Source: Mycolicibacterium sp. P9-64 (GTDB taxonomy: Bacteria; Actinomycetota; Actinomycetes; Mycobacteriales; Mycobacteriaceae). Taken from it: DNA of 64,000 nucleotides. Under the pieces are notes generated by a model. It made no database searches, was not told where the DNA came from, and saw nothing but the letters and a program-made list of their open reading frames with translations. Positions 43,609 to 51,499 of this stretch are shown here, piece after piece. The stretch spans positions 62,001-126,000 of the forward strand of contig NZ_NPKO01000015.1 of NCBI RefSeq assembly GCF_008329605.1, in the 5' to 3' direction. The stretch's first letter is position 1, and each line of letters begins with the position of its first letter. A program made the translations under genes and the position numbers.

Positions 43609-44367
43609 ATGGATACCCGTACTCGCATGGTAAAGGCAGCGGAATCGCTGCTGCGGGCTTCCCCGGAACACGATCTTTCCACCCGCGCCGTCTGCGAGGC
43701 GGCAGAGGTTGGAGCGCCGGTGCTGTACAGGCTCTTCGGGGACAAGAATGGCCTGATCGCCGCCGTCGTCGACAACGCGTTTGCGCGCTACTTGAAACAG
43801 AAACGCGCGCTGCCGCCTTCAGATGACCCAGTCGACGACGTCTATACGACCTGGGACATCCATGTTGCCTTCGCGCTGGCCAACCCGACCGTCTACCGGA
43901 TCGCGTACGCACCATCACTCGCCGTGGTGCCCGCTGGTGTCGAAGAGGCACGCCAACTGCTATTAGAGAAGTTCGTCCGCTGCGCCGAGGCCGGCAGGCT
44001 GAACACCACTCCCGACGAGGCGGCTCAGGTGATGATGTCCGCCTGTGTTGGCGTCAACCTCTGCCTGCTGTCTCAGCCTGACACGTTCAACGACCCCAAG
44101 TTGTCCGCGCGGGTGCGAGATGCCACCCTCAGCGCACTGCTGGTCGACCCGCACTTACCCACCGTCGATCAACAGTCCGCAATGCTGAAAACCGTTGCGC
44201 TACAGTGCGCAGCATTGATTCGCGCAACACCGACGACACTGACGGCTGCCGAAGTCACGCTCTTGCTGCAGTGGCTGGACGCAATCGGCGCTGCCTGTGG
44301 GCCGATTCAGAATGGTTCGGTCACCCCTTCAGCATCATCGTCGCGTTCTCGACGGCAACAACGATAG
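43609..44367 (+). CDS. TetR/AcrR family regulator
   Basis: 252 aa. HTH near residues 6-50 (MVKAAESLLRASPEHDLSTR, then GAPVLYRLFGDKNGLIAAVV). A long helical ligand domain follows. Upstream, CGCTA (43572-43576) and TAGCG (43588-43592) within TTAACGCTA...TAGCGATGCTAA make a possible operator. It could control itself and the GMC oxidoreductase gene at 44813, or the aminotransferase operon ending 68 bp before it. Target uncertain. Confidence 0.8.
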   Translation: MDTRTRMVKAAESLLRASPEHDLSTRAVCEAAEVGAPVLYRLFGDKNGLIAAVVDNAFARYLKQKRALPPSDDPVDDVYTTWDIHVAFALANPTVYRIAYAPSLAVVPAGVEEARQLLLEKFVRCAEAGRLNTTPDEAAQVMMSACVGVNLCLLSQPDTFNDPKLSARVRDATLSALLVDPHLPTVDQQSAMLKTVALQCAALIRATPTTLTAAEVTLLLQWLDAIGAACGPIQNGSVTPSASSSRSRRQQR

Positions 44368-44812
44368 GGCTTGCGTCGGTATCGAACCATGCCTGACGTC
44401 GCTGCGCTCCAGCAGGCGATCCGTTGCCACACGCCTACCGCACGACACGTTGCACCTCCCGACTGCAGCACGCAGAACGGCGAAGTCGGGCCGACCAGCG
44501 ATCACGCCGTTCCACACGTTGGTCGCGTTGGCGAATGGCTTCAATCCAGATTGATGGACAAGGTCCCGCGCAACGCGTCTGACTGGCCTCGCAGCAGCTA
44601 CTCCTGAGCCTGGCGACGCGGCGTATCAGCGCTACGTTGCGCGGGTATCACTGTTTCTGTACCGTGACATTGGTACGGCAGAACCATAACGTCGATATCA
44701 CCATCGAGAGCCGGACATCAACTCGGCCCGGCCCCGTATCGCCGGTGCTCGACGACCCCGCCGGCGGCGCGATGGGCTCCCCGCGCCGTCATGACAAAAA
44801 GAGGAAAGAAAC
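44368..44812. other. Intergenic region before the GMC gene
   Basis: 445 bp with no intact gene. It contains a short reverse-strand coding remnant (44440-44544) and, near its end, a clear AGAGGAAAG ribosome site for the gene at 44813. No repeats or tRNA seen. Confidence 0.5.
44440..44544 (-). pseudogene. Remnant of an FAD-linked oxidase N-terminus
   Basis: The reverse strand reads LKPFANATNVWNGVIAGRPD followed by FAVLRAAVG, which resembles the start of berberine-bridge FAD-linked oxidases (x-x-VWNGxIxxRPxxIxR). The frame continues without the FAD-binding RGGGH region that should follow, so at most a fragment survives. Short match, so tentative. Confidence 0.3.
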
Positions 44813-46474
44813 ATGCCTCAAGACAAGTCCGCTTCCGAGCCGTCATCCCGGCACGAAACACCTACCAGCGCAGACGATTCGACCGACTTCACACAGCGCG
44901 CCCGCGTCAATCAGGAACGGCTTGCCTCGGCATTGCGACCTCAGTATGACTTCATTGTGTGCGGTGCGGGAACGACAGGATCCGTCGTAGCCCGCCGACT
45001 CGCCGAGACCCCCGAGATCAGCGTCCTGCTACTTGAAGCCGGCGGATCCGACGACGTGCCCAGCATCACCGCAGCCGCCCAGTGGCCGACCAACATTGGC
45101 AGCGAGCGGGACTGGGGATTTCATGGGCTACCCAATCCGCGTTTGAACGGACGGTCGATTCCTTTCTCGATGGGAAAGGCACTCGGCGGCGGATCGGCAA
45201 TCAATGCAATGGCTTGGGCCCGAGGACACCGCAGCGACTGGGACTTCTTCGCGTCCGAATCAGCTGATCCGAACTGGGGCTACGGCTCCGTGCTCGACAT
45301 CTATCGTCGCATCGAGGATTGGCACGGCGCACCCGACCCGGTGTATCGCGGGTCGGGCGGACCCGTCTTCGTTCAACCTGCACCCGACCCGAATCCACTC
45401 GCCCCCGCCACGGTTGAAGCAGCTCGCTCGATCGGCATACCGACTTTCGATCATCCGAACGGCGCGATGATGGAGGGACCCGGTGGAGCGTCCATCATCG
45501 ATCTGCGCATTCGAGACGGAAAGCGAGAATCGATATTCCGGTCCTACTCCTACCCCTACATGGATCGGCCCAACCTCACCGTTCTCACCCACGCACACGT
45601 CACCAAAGTGACGCTCGAGGGGCACCGCGCCACGGGTGTCGAGTTCAGCCACCGAGGCATGGCCCACGCGATTCGCGCAAGTTCGGAAGTGGTGCTGTCA
45701 CTCGGTGCAATCCACACCCCGAAGGTGCTCATGTACTCAGGAATCGGCGATAGTACCGACCTCCGAGAGTTCGGCATTCCGGTGCGCCAACACCTTCCAG
45801 GAGTCGGTCGCAACTTTCAGGACCACGTCGCGATCTACTGTGCGTGGGAGTACCGCGAACCCTTGCCGCCACGGAACAACCTCGCCGAAGCGACCGTCTA
45901 CTGGTCGACCACCTCTGACGCCAACAGGCCGGACGTGCTCATCTGCGAGGCAGAAGTGCCCATGGCCACCGACGCGGTCTCGGTCCAATACGAACTACCC
46001 CAAGCAGGATTCAGCCTGGCTGGCGGGCTTGCCCACCCGCGGAGTCGTGGACGCTTGCGGCTGACCGGGCCGGACCCTCACCACCCGATTCAGATCGACG
46101 CCAACACATTCGACGACCCGGACGATATGAAGGCGGCACGTGCCTGCGTGGAATTGTGTCGCGCGATCGGGAACTCCGGCCCGCTTCGCTCGTTCGTCAA
46201 GCGCGAAGTCTTTCCTGGCGACCTCGGCGGGGGCGACCTGGACGAATTCATTCGCAATGCCGCGACCACCTTCTGGCACGAGACGGGCACCGCGAAGATG
46301 GGCCAGGATCCGATGTCGGTCGTAGACAGCGCACTACAGGTATACGGGATAGACGGTCTGCGCATCGCCGACGGGTCGATCATGCCCCGCACAACGACCG
46401 GCAACACCATGGCGCCTTGCGTGATCATCGGTGAACGCGCCTCTTCAATCATCAGCGCCCATCACGGCCTGTGA
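44813..46474 (+). CDS. GMC-family FAD oxidoreductase (choline/alcohol dehydrogenase-like)
   Basis: 553 aa. FAD motif YDFIVCGAGTTGSVVARRLA after a non-conserved 45-residue N-terminus, GMC signature 1 MGKALGGGSAINAMAWARGH, and signature 2 SLGAIHTPKVLMYSGIG. Catalytic His lies in FWHETGTAKMG, and the C-terminal GNTMAPCVIIGERAS carries the paired Asn. It oxidises a primary alcohol or polyol, reducing FAD. AGAGGAAAG precedes the start. A CGNR-type gene follows 58 bp downstream, possibly co-transcribed. Confidence 0.87.
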   Translation: MPQDKSASEPSSRHETPTSADDSTDFTQRARVNQERLASALRPQYDFIVCGAGTTGSVVARRLAETPEISVLLLEAGGSDDVPSITAAAQWPTNIGSERDWGFHGLPNPRLNGRSIPFSMGKALGGGSAINAMAWARGHRSDWDFFASESADPNWGYGSVLDIYRRIEDWHGAPDPVYRGSGGPVFVQPAPDPNPLAPATVEAARSIGIPTFDHPNGAMMEGPGGASIIDLRIRDGKRESIFRSYSYPYMDRPNLTVLTHAHVTKVTLEGHRATGVEFSHRGMAHAIRASSEVVLSLGAIHTPKVLMYSGIGDSTDLREFGIPVRQHLPGVGRNFQDHVAIYCAWEYREPLPPRNNLAEATVYWSTTSDANRPDVLICEAEVPMATDAVSVQYELPQAGFSLAGGLAHPRSRGRLRLTGPDPHHPIQIDANTFDDPDDMKAARACVELCRAIGNSGPLRSFVKREVFPGDLGGGDLDEFIRNAATTFWHETGTAKMGQDPMSVVDSALQVYGIDGLRIADGSIMPRTTTGNTMAPCVIIGERASSIISAHHGL

Positions 46475-46532
46475 GTCGTCGCCGCGAGCATTCGGCGCCA
46501 GAAGTCTCATCAATAGCAGAGGAACGAAGCTC

Positions 46533-47153
46533 ATGACATACGTGCGGACGCAGTCGGCGATCGACTGCTCATCTCTTGACACTGGCCCCACACATGACGC
46601 TCCGTCATGGTTGGCAACCGGGAGATACGGGGTTCGGCCCGCACCCGCCGGCTTGGCCCTCGTGCAGGACTTTCTCAACACCCGTGCCAGCACCTTGACG
46701 GGACCAGACATGCTCAGAGAGGACGCCAACGCGTGGGCCGCGCACGCGGTGGGCGCCTGGTCGACTCAGCGCGGCACGGTAGGTGAACCACCAACATTGA
46801 CGTCGCTCGATACGGCCAAGCTCAGAGACTTGCGTGATGCGCTCGACAACGCCCTTGCCGGGGTAATCGACGTGGATGCGCGCCACCCGCTCGGTACCGC
46901 CGAGTTCACGATCGCCAACTCGAGCGAACTACTTTGGACCCCAACTGGGCGCGGATGGCGTTGGTATTACGGCGCCATCCTCGGCGAGATGCTGTTGAGC
47001 CAACACACCGGTACATGGCGTCAACTCAAACAATGCCCCAACGTCGAATGCTGCGCGACCTTCTACGACAGTTCCTGGAACAACAGCGCTACTTGGCACA
47101 ACAGACGAACGTGCGACCCAGCCTTTCCCCATCATGTCGCACACCGCACTTGA
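46533..47153 (+). CDS. CGNR/ABATE-domain protein with a degenerate zinc finger
   Basis: 206 aa from ATG 46533 (AGAGGAACG upstream). The N-terminal ABATE domain includes GLALVQDFLNTRAS. The C-terminus has the treble-clef start LKQCPNVECCATFYDSSWNN and HNRRTC, but the canonical CGNR tail is CDPAFPHHV and the protein stops soon after. CGNR proteins are usually DNA-binding regulators; loss of the last motif suggests altered or impaired binding, perhaps by a frameshift near the end. It probably regulates, or once regulated, the GMC gene upstream. Confidence 0.72.
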   Translation: MTYVRTQSAIDCSSLDTGPTHDAPSWLATGRYGVRPAPAGLALVQDFLNTRASTLTGPDMLREDANAWAAHAVGAWSTQRGTVGEPPTLTSLDTAKLRDLRDALDNALAGVIDVDARHPLGTAEFTIANSSELLWTPTGRGWRWYYGAILGEMLLSQHTGTWRQLKQCPNVECCATFYDSSWNNSATWHNRRTCDPAFPHHVAHRT

Positions 47154-47730
47154 GCAGCCGACAACAGTGGCCGACCGTAGTGGATCTAGATCCGGCGGCA
47201 TCAGATAAGGAAGAACGTTGACTACCAACGGAAATCGAGATCGAACACAGCACGTTCCCGAAGGGATTTGACCACGATCGCCGCGATGCCCATCGCCATA
47301 GTTGCCTCAGGACGAAGGGGCCCGCGCGGCGGCCCGACGCCTGCTTGCGAAGTCATCGAACGAGCGCCGCGAGGCTCGCCATCGCTTCACCGTTCACCCG
47401 GGCGATGTGGGTGAACGACTGGTCCTCGCCCCTGGCGTTCGCGGCGGCAACGAACCGCACATACTGCGCGAAGCCGACTCGGTCAGCCGTCGCGAGCATC
47501 TCGTCGGAGAGGTGCCCGGCACGGTGGTGGTCCTCGGCGTGCCGCCCGACACCGGCACGACGCTCGGGTCTGCCGTCACGACGCGCGCAAGACGATCATG
47601 GCGGGGGCGCCAGCCTGCTCATCGATCAAGCGTAGCCGCGTGCCAGCACCGCGCGCCCCATATCAGGACATAGATAGTTGCCGCTGGCCTGTGTTGGCAC
47701 GCAAAGAAAGGCGCGGCCTAGCATCTCCTC
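47154..47730. other. Intergenic region with decayed coding sequence
   Basis: 577 bp without an intact recognisable gene. The reverse-strand fragment at 47353-47595 is the only protein-like stretch; the forward frames show no family features. Promoter and ribosome site for the PPOX gene must lie at its right end. Confidence 0.45.
47353..47595 (-). pseudogene. Unidentified reverse-strand coding remnant
   Basis: About 80 codons ending in TGA at 47353 give protein-like sequence such as LSDEMLATADRVGFAQYVRF and GEDQSFTHIARVNGEAMASL, with normal amphipathic pattern. The frame is closed by a stop on the 5' side with no clear start or ribosome site. Neighbouring frames look like shifted continuations. 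Probably the tail of a lost gene; family not recognised. Confidence 0.3.
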
Positions 47731-48156
47731 ATGACTCAATCACCGCTTTCCGATGGCGCCAAGGAGATGTTGGCCAAGGCCAACCCCGCCGTGATTAGTA
47801 CCGTCCGAGCAGACGGCCAACCGGTGTCCGCCGCAACGTGGTACCTACTGCGCGGGGACCAGATCTTGGTGAACATGGACCAAGGCCGCGTCCGCTTGAA
47901 GCACTTGGCGCAAGATCCTCGTGTCTCGCTCACCGTGCTCGATGAGGCCGACTGGTACACCCACGTCACGGTGATCGGTCGTGTCACCGAAATGTATGAC
48001 GACGAAGATCTCTCCGACATCGATGCCTTGTCCCGCCACTACTCGGGTCAGGCCTATCCCGTCCGAGACCGACCGCGGATCAGCGCGTTGATCACCGTCG
48101 ACCGGGTGCACGGTTGGGGTGCGCAGAAGAACAACAACCAGTCCACCGGTCGGTAG
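47731..48156 (+). CDS. PPOX-class, probably F420-dependent, flavin-fold protein
   Basis: 141 aa. Split beta-barrel: PAVISTVRADGQPVSAATWY, GDQILVNMDQGRVRLKHLAQ and DPRVSLTVLD, the cofactor strand pattern of mycobacterial F420-binding PPOX proteins such as Rv1155. YTHVTVIGRVTEMYDD and YPVRDRPRISALITVDRVHG complete the domain. F420 is abundant in mycobacteria and these enzymes reduce or bind small molecules. Not operonic with its left neighbour. The FMN-reductase gene follows 112 bp later. Confidence 0.82.
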   Translation: MTQSPLSDGAKEMLAKANPAVISTVRADGQPVSAATWYLLRGDQILVNMDQGRVRLKHLAQDPRVSLTVLDEADWYTHVTVIGRVTEMYDDEDLSDIDALSRHYSGQAYPVRDRPRISALITVDRVHGWGAQKNNNQSTGR

Positions 48157-48268
48157 TCGCGCGCCGCAGTATCGCGCCGTGTCGTGGACGGGCCGCGCAC
48201 AATACCTTCCGACCCGGCTACCGGCACTGGCCAGGATTATTTCTTTCGCGGCAGTAGTTGGCGTAGGC

Positions 48269-48799
48269 ATGACCGTCGTACTGCTGATCTCCGGAAGCAC
48301 ACGCAGTGCATCGACCAATACCGCCGCGCTGCGCACCGTCGCAGCGCTCGCCCCGACTGGCATCGACACCCCGTGGTACGACGCACTCGTTGACTTGCCC
48401 GCATTCAATCCAGATGACGACAGAACCGCGCACCCATCGGTTGTCGCACTACATCAACAGATTTCGGACGCCGACGCCGTTCTGTTCTGCACACCCGAAT
48501 ACGCGGGCACCCTGCCCGGCAGCTTCAAGAACCTGCTCGATTGGACCGTCGGCACCGCCGACCTGTACGAGAAGCCAACCGCCTTCCTCAACGTCGCGGC
48601 TCCAGGCCGCGGCGACGGGGCGGTCGCCACACTGATCGCGGTACTTGGTTATGTCGGCGCGCAGGTCGATCCCGATGCCTGTGTCCGACTGCCAGTCTCC
48701 AGGGATGACATCGGACCCGACGGCCTCGTCACCAGTCCGGAATTCCGAGCCGGCGCGTTGGATGCACTGACCCGCCTCGCTGGCTTCGCTGCCACTTGA
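48269..48799 (+). CDS. NADPH-dependent FMN reductase family protein
   Basis: 176 aa from ATG 48269; the frame is open upstream but the added residues are unlike any reductase. Flavodoxin-like: the phosphate-binding loop is LISGSTRSASTNTAAL, and the FMN loop is FCTPEYAGTLPGSFKNLLDW, the hallmark of NAD(P)H:FMN/quinone reductases (ChrR/SsuE type). Reduces FMN or quinones. Convergent with the lipoprotein gene at 48850. Confidence 0.83.
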   Translation: MTVVLLISGSTRSASTNTAALRTVAALAPTGIDTPWYDALVDLPAFNPDDDRTAHPSVVALHQQISDADAVLFCTPEYAGTLPGSFKNLLDWTVGTADLYEKPTAFLNVAAPGRGDGAVATLIAVLGYVGAQVDPDACVRLPVSRDDIGPDGLVTSPEFRAGALDALTRLAGFAAT

Positions 48800-48849
48800 G
48801 GACTGCAGGCGCGGCGGTGGATCTGGCGCGTCCCCTTTGCACTGCGTCC

Positions 48850-50307
48850 CTAACAGCCCGCGGCCGCTATCTGGTCTTCGAGCACTTTGGCCGACGCCTC
48901 GATGCTCGCGCGGTATGAGGGAGGTGCCCCAGTCGCCTGCGCAGCGGTGGCCCGCTGAGCTGCAATCGATTGGCGGAGCAGAGCCAGCGACTGAGGATCC
49001 ATCGTGCAGCCGCCTGCCGGAGGACCACCGGCAGGCGCACCTTCGGACACGGGGTCAGGGGCCTTCACCGTCCTGGTGCCCGTTGCCGTCACGGTGAACG
49101 TCCCTTGATTGGTCCCGTTCACCTCGCTCCACATCCCCTGAATCATCGACACGAGGACAGGGATTCCGCTCAGCAGCGTCCCAATGATCACCTGCGACGT
49201 CGTGTCCTGCACCTGTTGAATGCACGTCAATGTCGCCTTGACGATCTCCACCGGATCTTGCGACGCCGAAGCGATGGCACTACCCGAGATGCATTCCAGC
49301 GCTCCGCTATTTGCCGCCGCCTTGTCGACGACGCTGAGTCCGAATGGTTTTCCAGCTGTTTCGATACCAAGCACGAGAACGGCAACCATCGCCAGAGCGG
49401 GCTCCGACAACAGTGCGCCGTCCTGCGGAGGGTTGTCCGCGTCGAACGCGAAATCGACCGATCCGCTGGCAGGCAGCACCGACTCCTTGTCGGCGTACCG
49501 GGCGAACAACTCCTTATAGACCGTCGTTGCCGCGATGCCGGTCAGATTGAGTTCGGCAGCCGGGGTCCCAGACGTCGCGGGCGTCGTTCGCACCCGATAG
49601 ATCAACGAACTGTTGGAGTACAGGGTCAGTTTGAGTTGCGAATCGTCGCCGCTGATGCACGGCCACGCAACATCTCCGGTCACGCTCGACACCGTGTACG
49701 TCATGCCTTGCGAAACAGCGGATTGGCCAACGCAATCCGGCTTCGGCTTGCTAACGCCGAGAAGCTGCTTCGTCTCATCGACGACACCGCTAAAGAATTT
49801 GGATGGATTGAGCCAGTCTGGCCAGAACGACGAGAAGTGCGTCGTCGTCGCCGTTATCGAATGTGTTGGCGCATCATAGGACCCGGGAAGAAGCTCCGTC
49901 TTCCCGTCTGCCGATTTGCTGAATACCACCGGCGCATCGCCTTGCGAGATGGCGTCCTGCGCCGCGGCCGAATCGACGACGAACGTCAGCTTGACGGGCG
50001 ACACCGGTTGTATCGCACCACCATTCAGTGAAATCTGGACGGAATCGCCCGTTGTCGTCAGCACGTTGGCTACGCCTGGCGGAAGAGGACCGGCGCCCGT
50101 TTGCATCGCCACCGTCGTCCCGTTCGGGGCGACGCCACTCGCAGCCGAGGCGGTGACAGTGCCCGCGGTCAGATTGAAACCAGTATCGGTCACCGTTGTC
50201 TTCGCCGTTCCGGATGAGTCCGGCTTGGACTCACTGGAGCAAGCGACGCCGCCTGTTGCCAGAGCAATCAAGGCCACCAGTGAAATCATGCGGCGAAAGT
50301 TCAACAC
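48850..50307 (-). CDS. Large putative lipoprotein of unknown function
   Basis: 485 aa from GTG 50307, with GGGGGG six bases upstream. The signal peptide ends LATGGVAC, a somewhat weak lipobox that would put the lipid on Cys23, followed by SSESKPDSSG. The mature chain is Ser/Thr/Ala-rich. It has a beta-rich N-terminal part (GDSVQISLNGGAIQPVSPVK, an autotransporter- or Ig-like cadence), a central HFSSFWPDWLNPSKFFSGVV segment and a helical C-terminal tail with Cys. Resembles surface-anchored actinobacterial proteins, but no enzyme motif is visible. Probably outside the cytoplasmic membrane. Confidence 0.68.
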   Translation of the reverse strand: MLNFRRMISLVALIALATGGVACSSESKPDSSGTAKTTVTDTGFNLTAGTVTASAASGVAPNGTTVAMQTGAGPLPPGVANVLTTTGDSVQISLNGGAIQPVSPVKLTFVVDSAAAQDAISQGDAPVVFSKSADGKTELLPGSYDAPTHSITATTTHFSSFWPDWLNPSKFFSGVVDETKQLLGVSKPKPDCVGQSAVSQGMTYTVSSVTGDVAWPCISGDDSQLKLTLYSNSSLIYRVRTTPATSGTPAAELNLTGIAATTVYKELFARYADKESVLPASGSVDFAFDADNPPQDGALLSEPALAMVAVLVLGIETAGKPFGLSVVDKAAANSGALECISGSAIASASQDPVEIVKATLTCIQQVQDTTSQVIIGTLLSGIPVLVSMIQGMWSEVNGTNQGTFTVTATGTRTVKAPDPVSEGAPAGGPPAGGCTMDPQSLALLRQSIAAQRATAAQATGAPPSYRASIEASAKVLEDQIAAAGC

Positions 50308-50496
50308 GAAACCCCCCACGTAGCCGATCACTCAGTCCACGGCTTGGAGTCTTGCCCCATGGCCGTCGCCGCATATTAGCGGGATTGGAGACAGCCGAAC
50401 TTGAGAACCGCAGCCGAAGTGCAGCAAACGCGTCGCTAACAACTGGCGCCCCGCACGGCCCCAACGCTGACATCTCAGCACGAAGGGTTCGAGCAA

Positions 50497-50512
50497 GGAC
50501 ACCGAGGTGTCC
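50497..50512 (-). terminator. Probable original tRNA-Ala terminator, now stranded 8 kb away
   Basis: GGACACCGAGGTGTCC forms a compact hairpin (GGACACC/GGTGTCC). In the leftward direction it lies 6 bp after the partial tRNA 3' end at 50519 and is followed by TTG. This is where a terminator of the uninterrupted tRNA gene would be before element insertion. Confidence 0.45.
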
Positions 50513-50518
50513 AAAAGG

Positions 50519-50559
50519 TGGAGCCAAGGGATTCGAACCCCTGACCCCCACACTGCCAG
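50519..50559 (-). repeat. Partial tRNA-Ala 3' copy (distal attachment-site duplicate)
   Basis: 41 bp nearly identical to the 3' half of the tRNA-Ala at 58501 (T arm, variable region and anticodon loop up to GCCAG), with one substitution and one missing G near the acceptor end. The 5' half of a tRNA is absent. Same orientation as the intact gene, as expected for the far att site of an integrated element. Confidence 0.75.
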
Positions 50560-50729
50560 CGTGAAGCCGGGAGTGCTGGCTCGTATTCGGGCGTCTACCG
50601 CGTCCTGTTTCGTCCACGTCGGCGGCCGGTTTCGGTACGGATGTGTCGAATGCCTGTTAGCGCTGACACGCAGGCGAGGAATCTTCGCCATCCGCGTGGC
50701 GGAGGCAGCAACCGTCGTCGGACGCGCCG

Positions 50730-50987
50730 CTATTCCGCTAGGCGGAAATACGGTTCAACCGTGCCGCTGAGCTTGATGACCATTGGATTTCCGCGGCGAT
50801 CCTTGGCGGTAGGGACTTCAACACGCACCCAGCCCTCGGCCACGTTGTATTCGTGAACATTGGTTTTCTCGACGCCATTGAAGCGAATACCCACGTCGCG
50901 GCGGAGCGCCTCTTCGGAGTAGAAGGCGCTGCGGGGATCGATGGAGAGATGATTCGGTGGAACGTCTGTGTTCTGATCCTCGGACAT
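50730..50987 (-). CDS. DUF3297 family protein
   Basis: 85 aa. LSIDPRSAFYSEEALRRDVG, IRFNGVEKTNVHEYNVAEGW and RRGNPMVIKLSGTVEPYFR match the DUF3297 pattern (full length for this short family, common in proteobacteria). Cytoplasmic, function unknown. It carries no signal peptide. Located just inside the left island boundary, which fits acquisition by transfer. Confidence 0.78.
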   Translation of the reverse strand: MSEDQNTDVPPNHLSIDPRSAFYSEEALRRDVGIRFNGVEKTNVHEYNVAEGWVRVEVPTAKDRRGNPMVIKLSGTVEPYFRLAE

Positions 50988-51499
50988 GATGGCTTTCGTT
51001 GAATGCTGCGTTGGGTGCTTGGGTTTGATTCTCTACGAACCTACGTGACCCCGTTATAGCGGGTTCCGCGTTGGTCTTGGCGGGCCGCCCTCAGCGGGGA
51101 TTACGAGACGCTGGCACGGCCGGCAGGGCGATCGCCGGGTCGCTTTGCAGCTTGAGAGCCGTGCCGGGTGCCCAGCCCTTCCCCACAAAACGGCAAGTAT
51201 TTGACGGGTTGTCCGTCGCTGCCGAGTGCGGCGATGGCGGAACAGGCCATGGCAAGCGGATGAATCGTCACCGTAGTCGGCCGCGTGGACGATTTGGATG
51301 TGGGGTCGGTGGCTCACCGTGCCGACTCACCAATAGCGGACGGCACCCTGAAACATCTTCGCCAGCAACGATTTATCGGACTCTATCGGCGCGGTTTGCA
51401 GGAGACGTGCCACCTGGACCGCGGCACCGATCGCGGCCGGCTACGGAAGCAACGTTCTTGCGGGACTGCGGCGATGATCCGTGTCGTCGTGTTGCTCTT
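50988..51499. other. Intergenic stretch inside the left island unit
   Basis: 512 bp with no recognised gene except the weak 56-codon candidate at 51101-51271. Forward-strand frames across it show arginine-rich, shadow-like composition. Confidence 0.4.
51101..51271 (-). CDS. Candidate 56-aa protein
   Basis: From GTG 51271: VTIHPLAMACSAIAALGSDG, then QPVKYLPFCGEGLGTRHGSQ and an Arg/Ala-rich tail. The VKYLPFCGEGLG segment looks like a conserved single-Cys turn rather than random sequence, but there is no family match and no strong ribosome site. Could be the end of a decayed gene. Confidence 0.28.
   Translation of the reverse strand: MTIHPLAMACSAIAALGSDGQPVKYLPFCGEGLGTRHGSQAAKRPGDRPAGRASVS

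Larger units (their letters stand above)
50308..50729. other. Left boundary region of the tRNA-Ala island
   Basis: No gene. It holds a short hairpin (50497-50512) and the first partial tRNA-Ala copy (50519-50559). Reading frames that run through the tRNA fragment are artefacts of its sequence. Confidence 0.55.

Noticed and set aside
47302..47673. 123-codon plus-strand frame in the remnant region
   Set aside because: Composition is shadow-like; the protein-like sequence is on the opposite strand.
50332..50691. Reverse frames running through the partial tRNA-Ala copy (ending in GVRIPWLHL-type peptide)
   Set aside because: Such peptides come from translating tRNA sequence (the T arm gives a GSNPL-like string) and are not real proteins.
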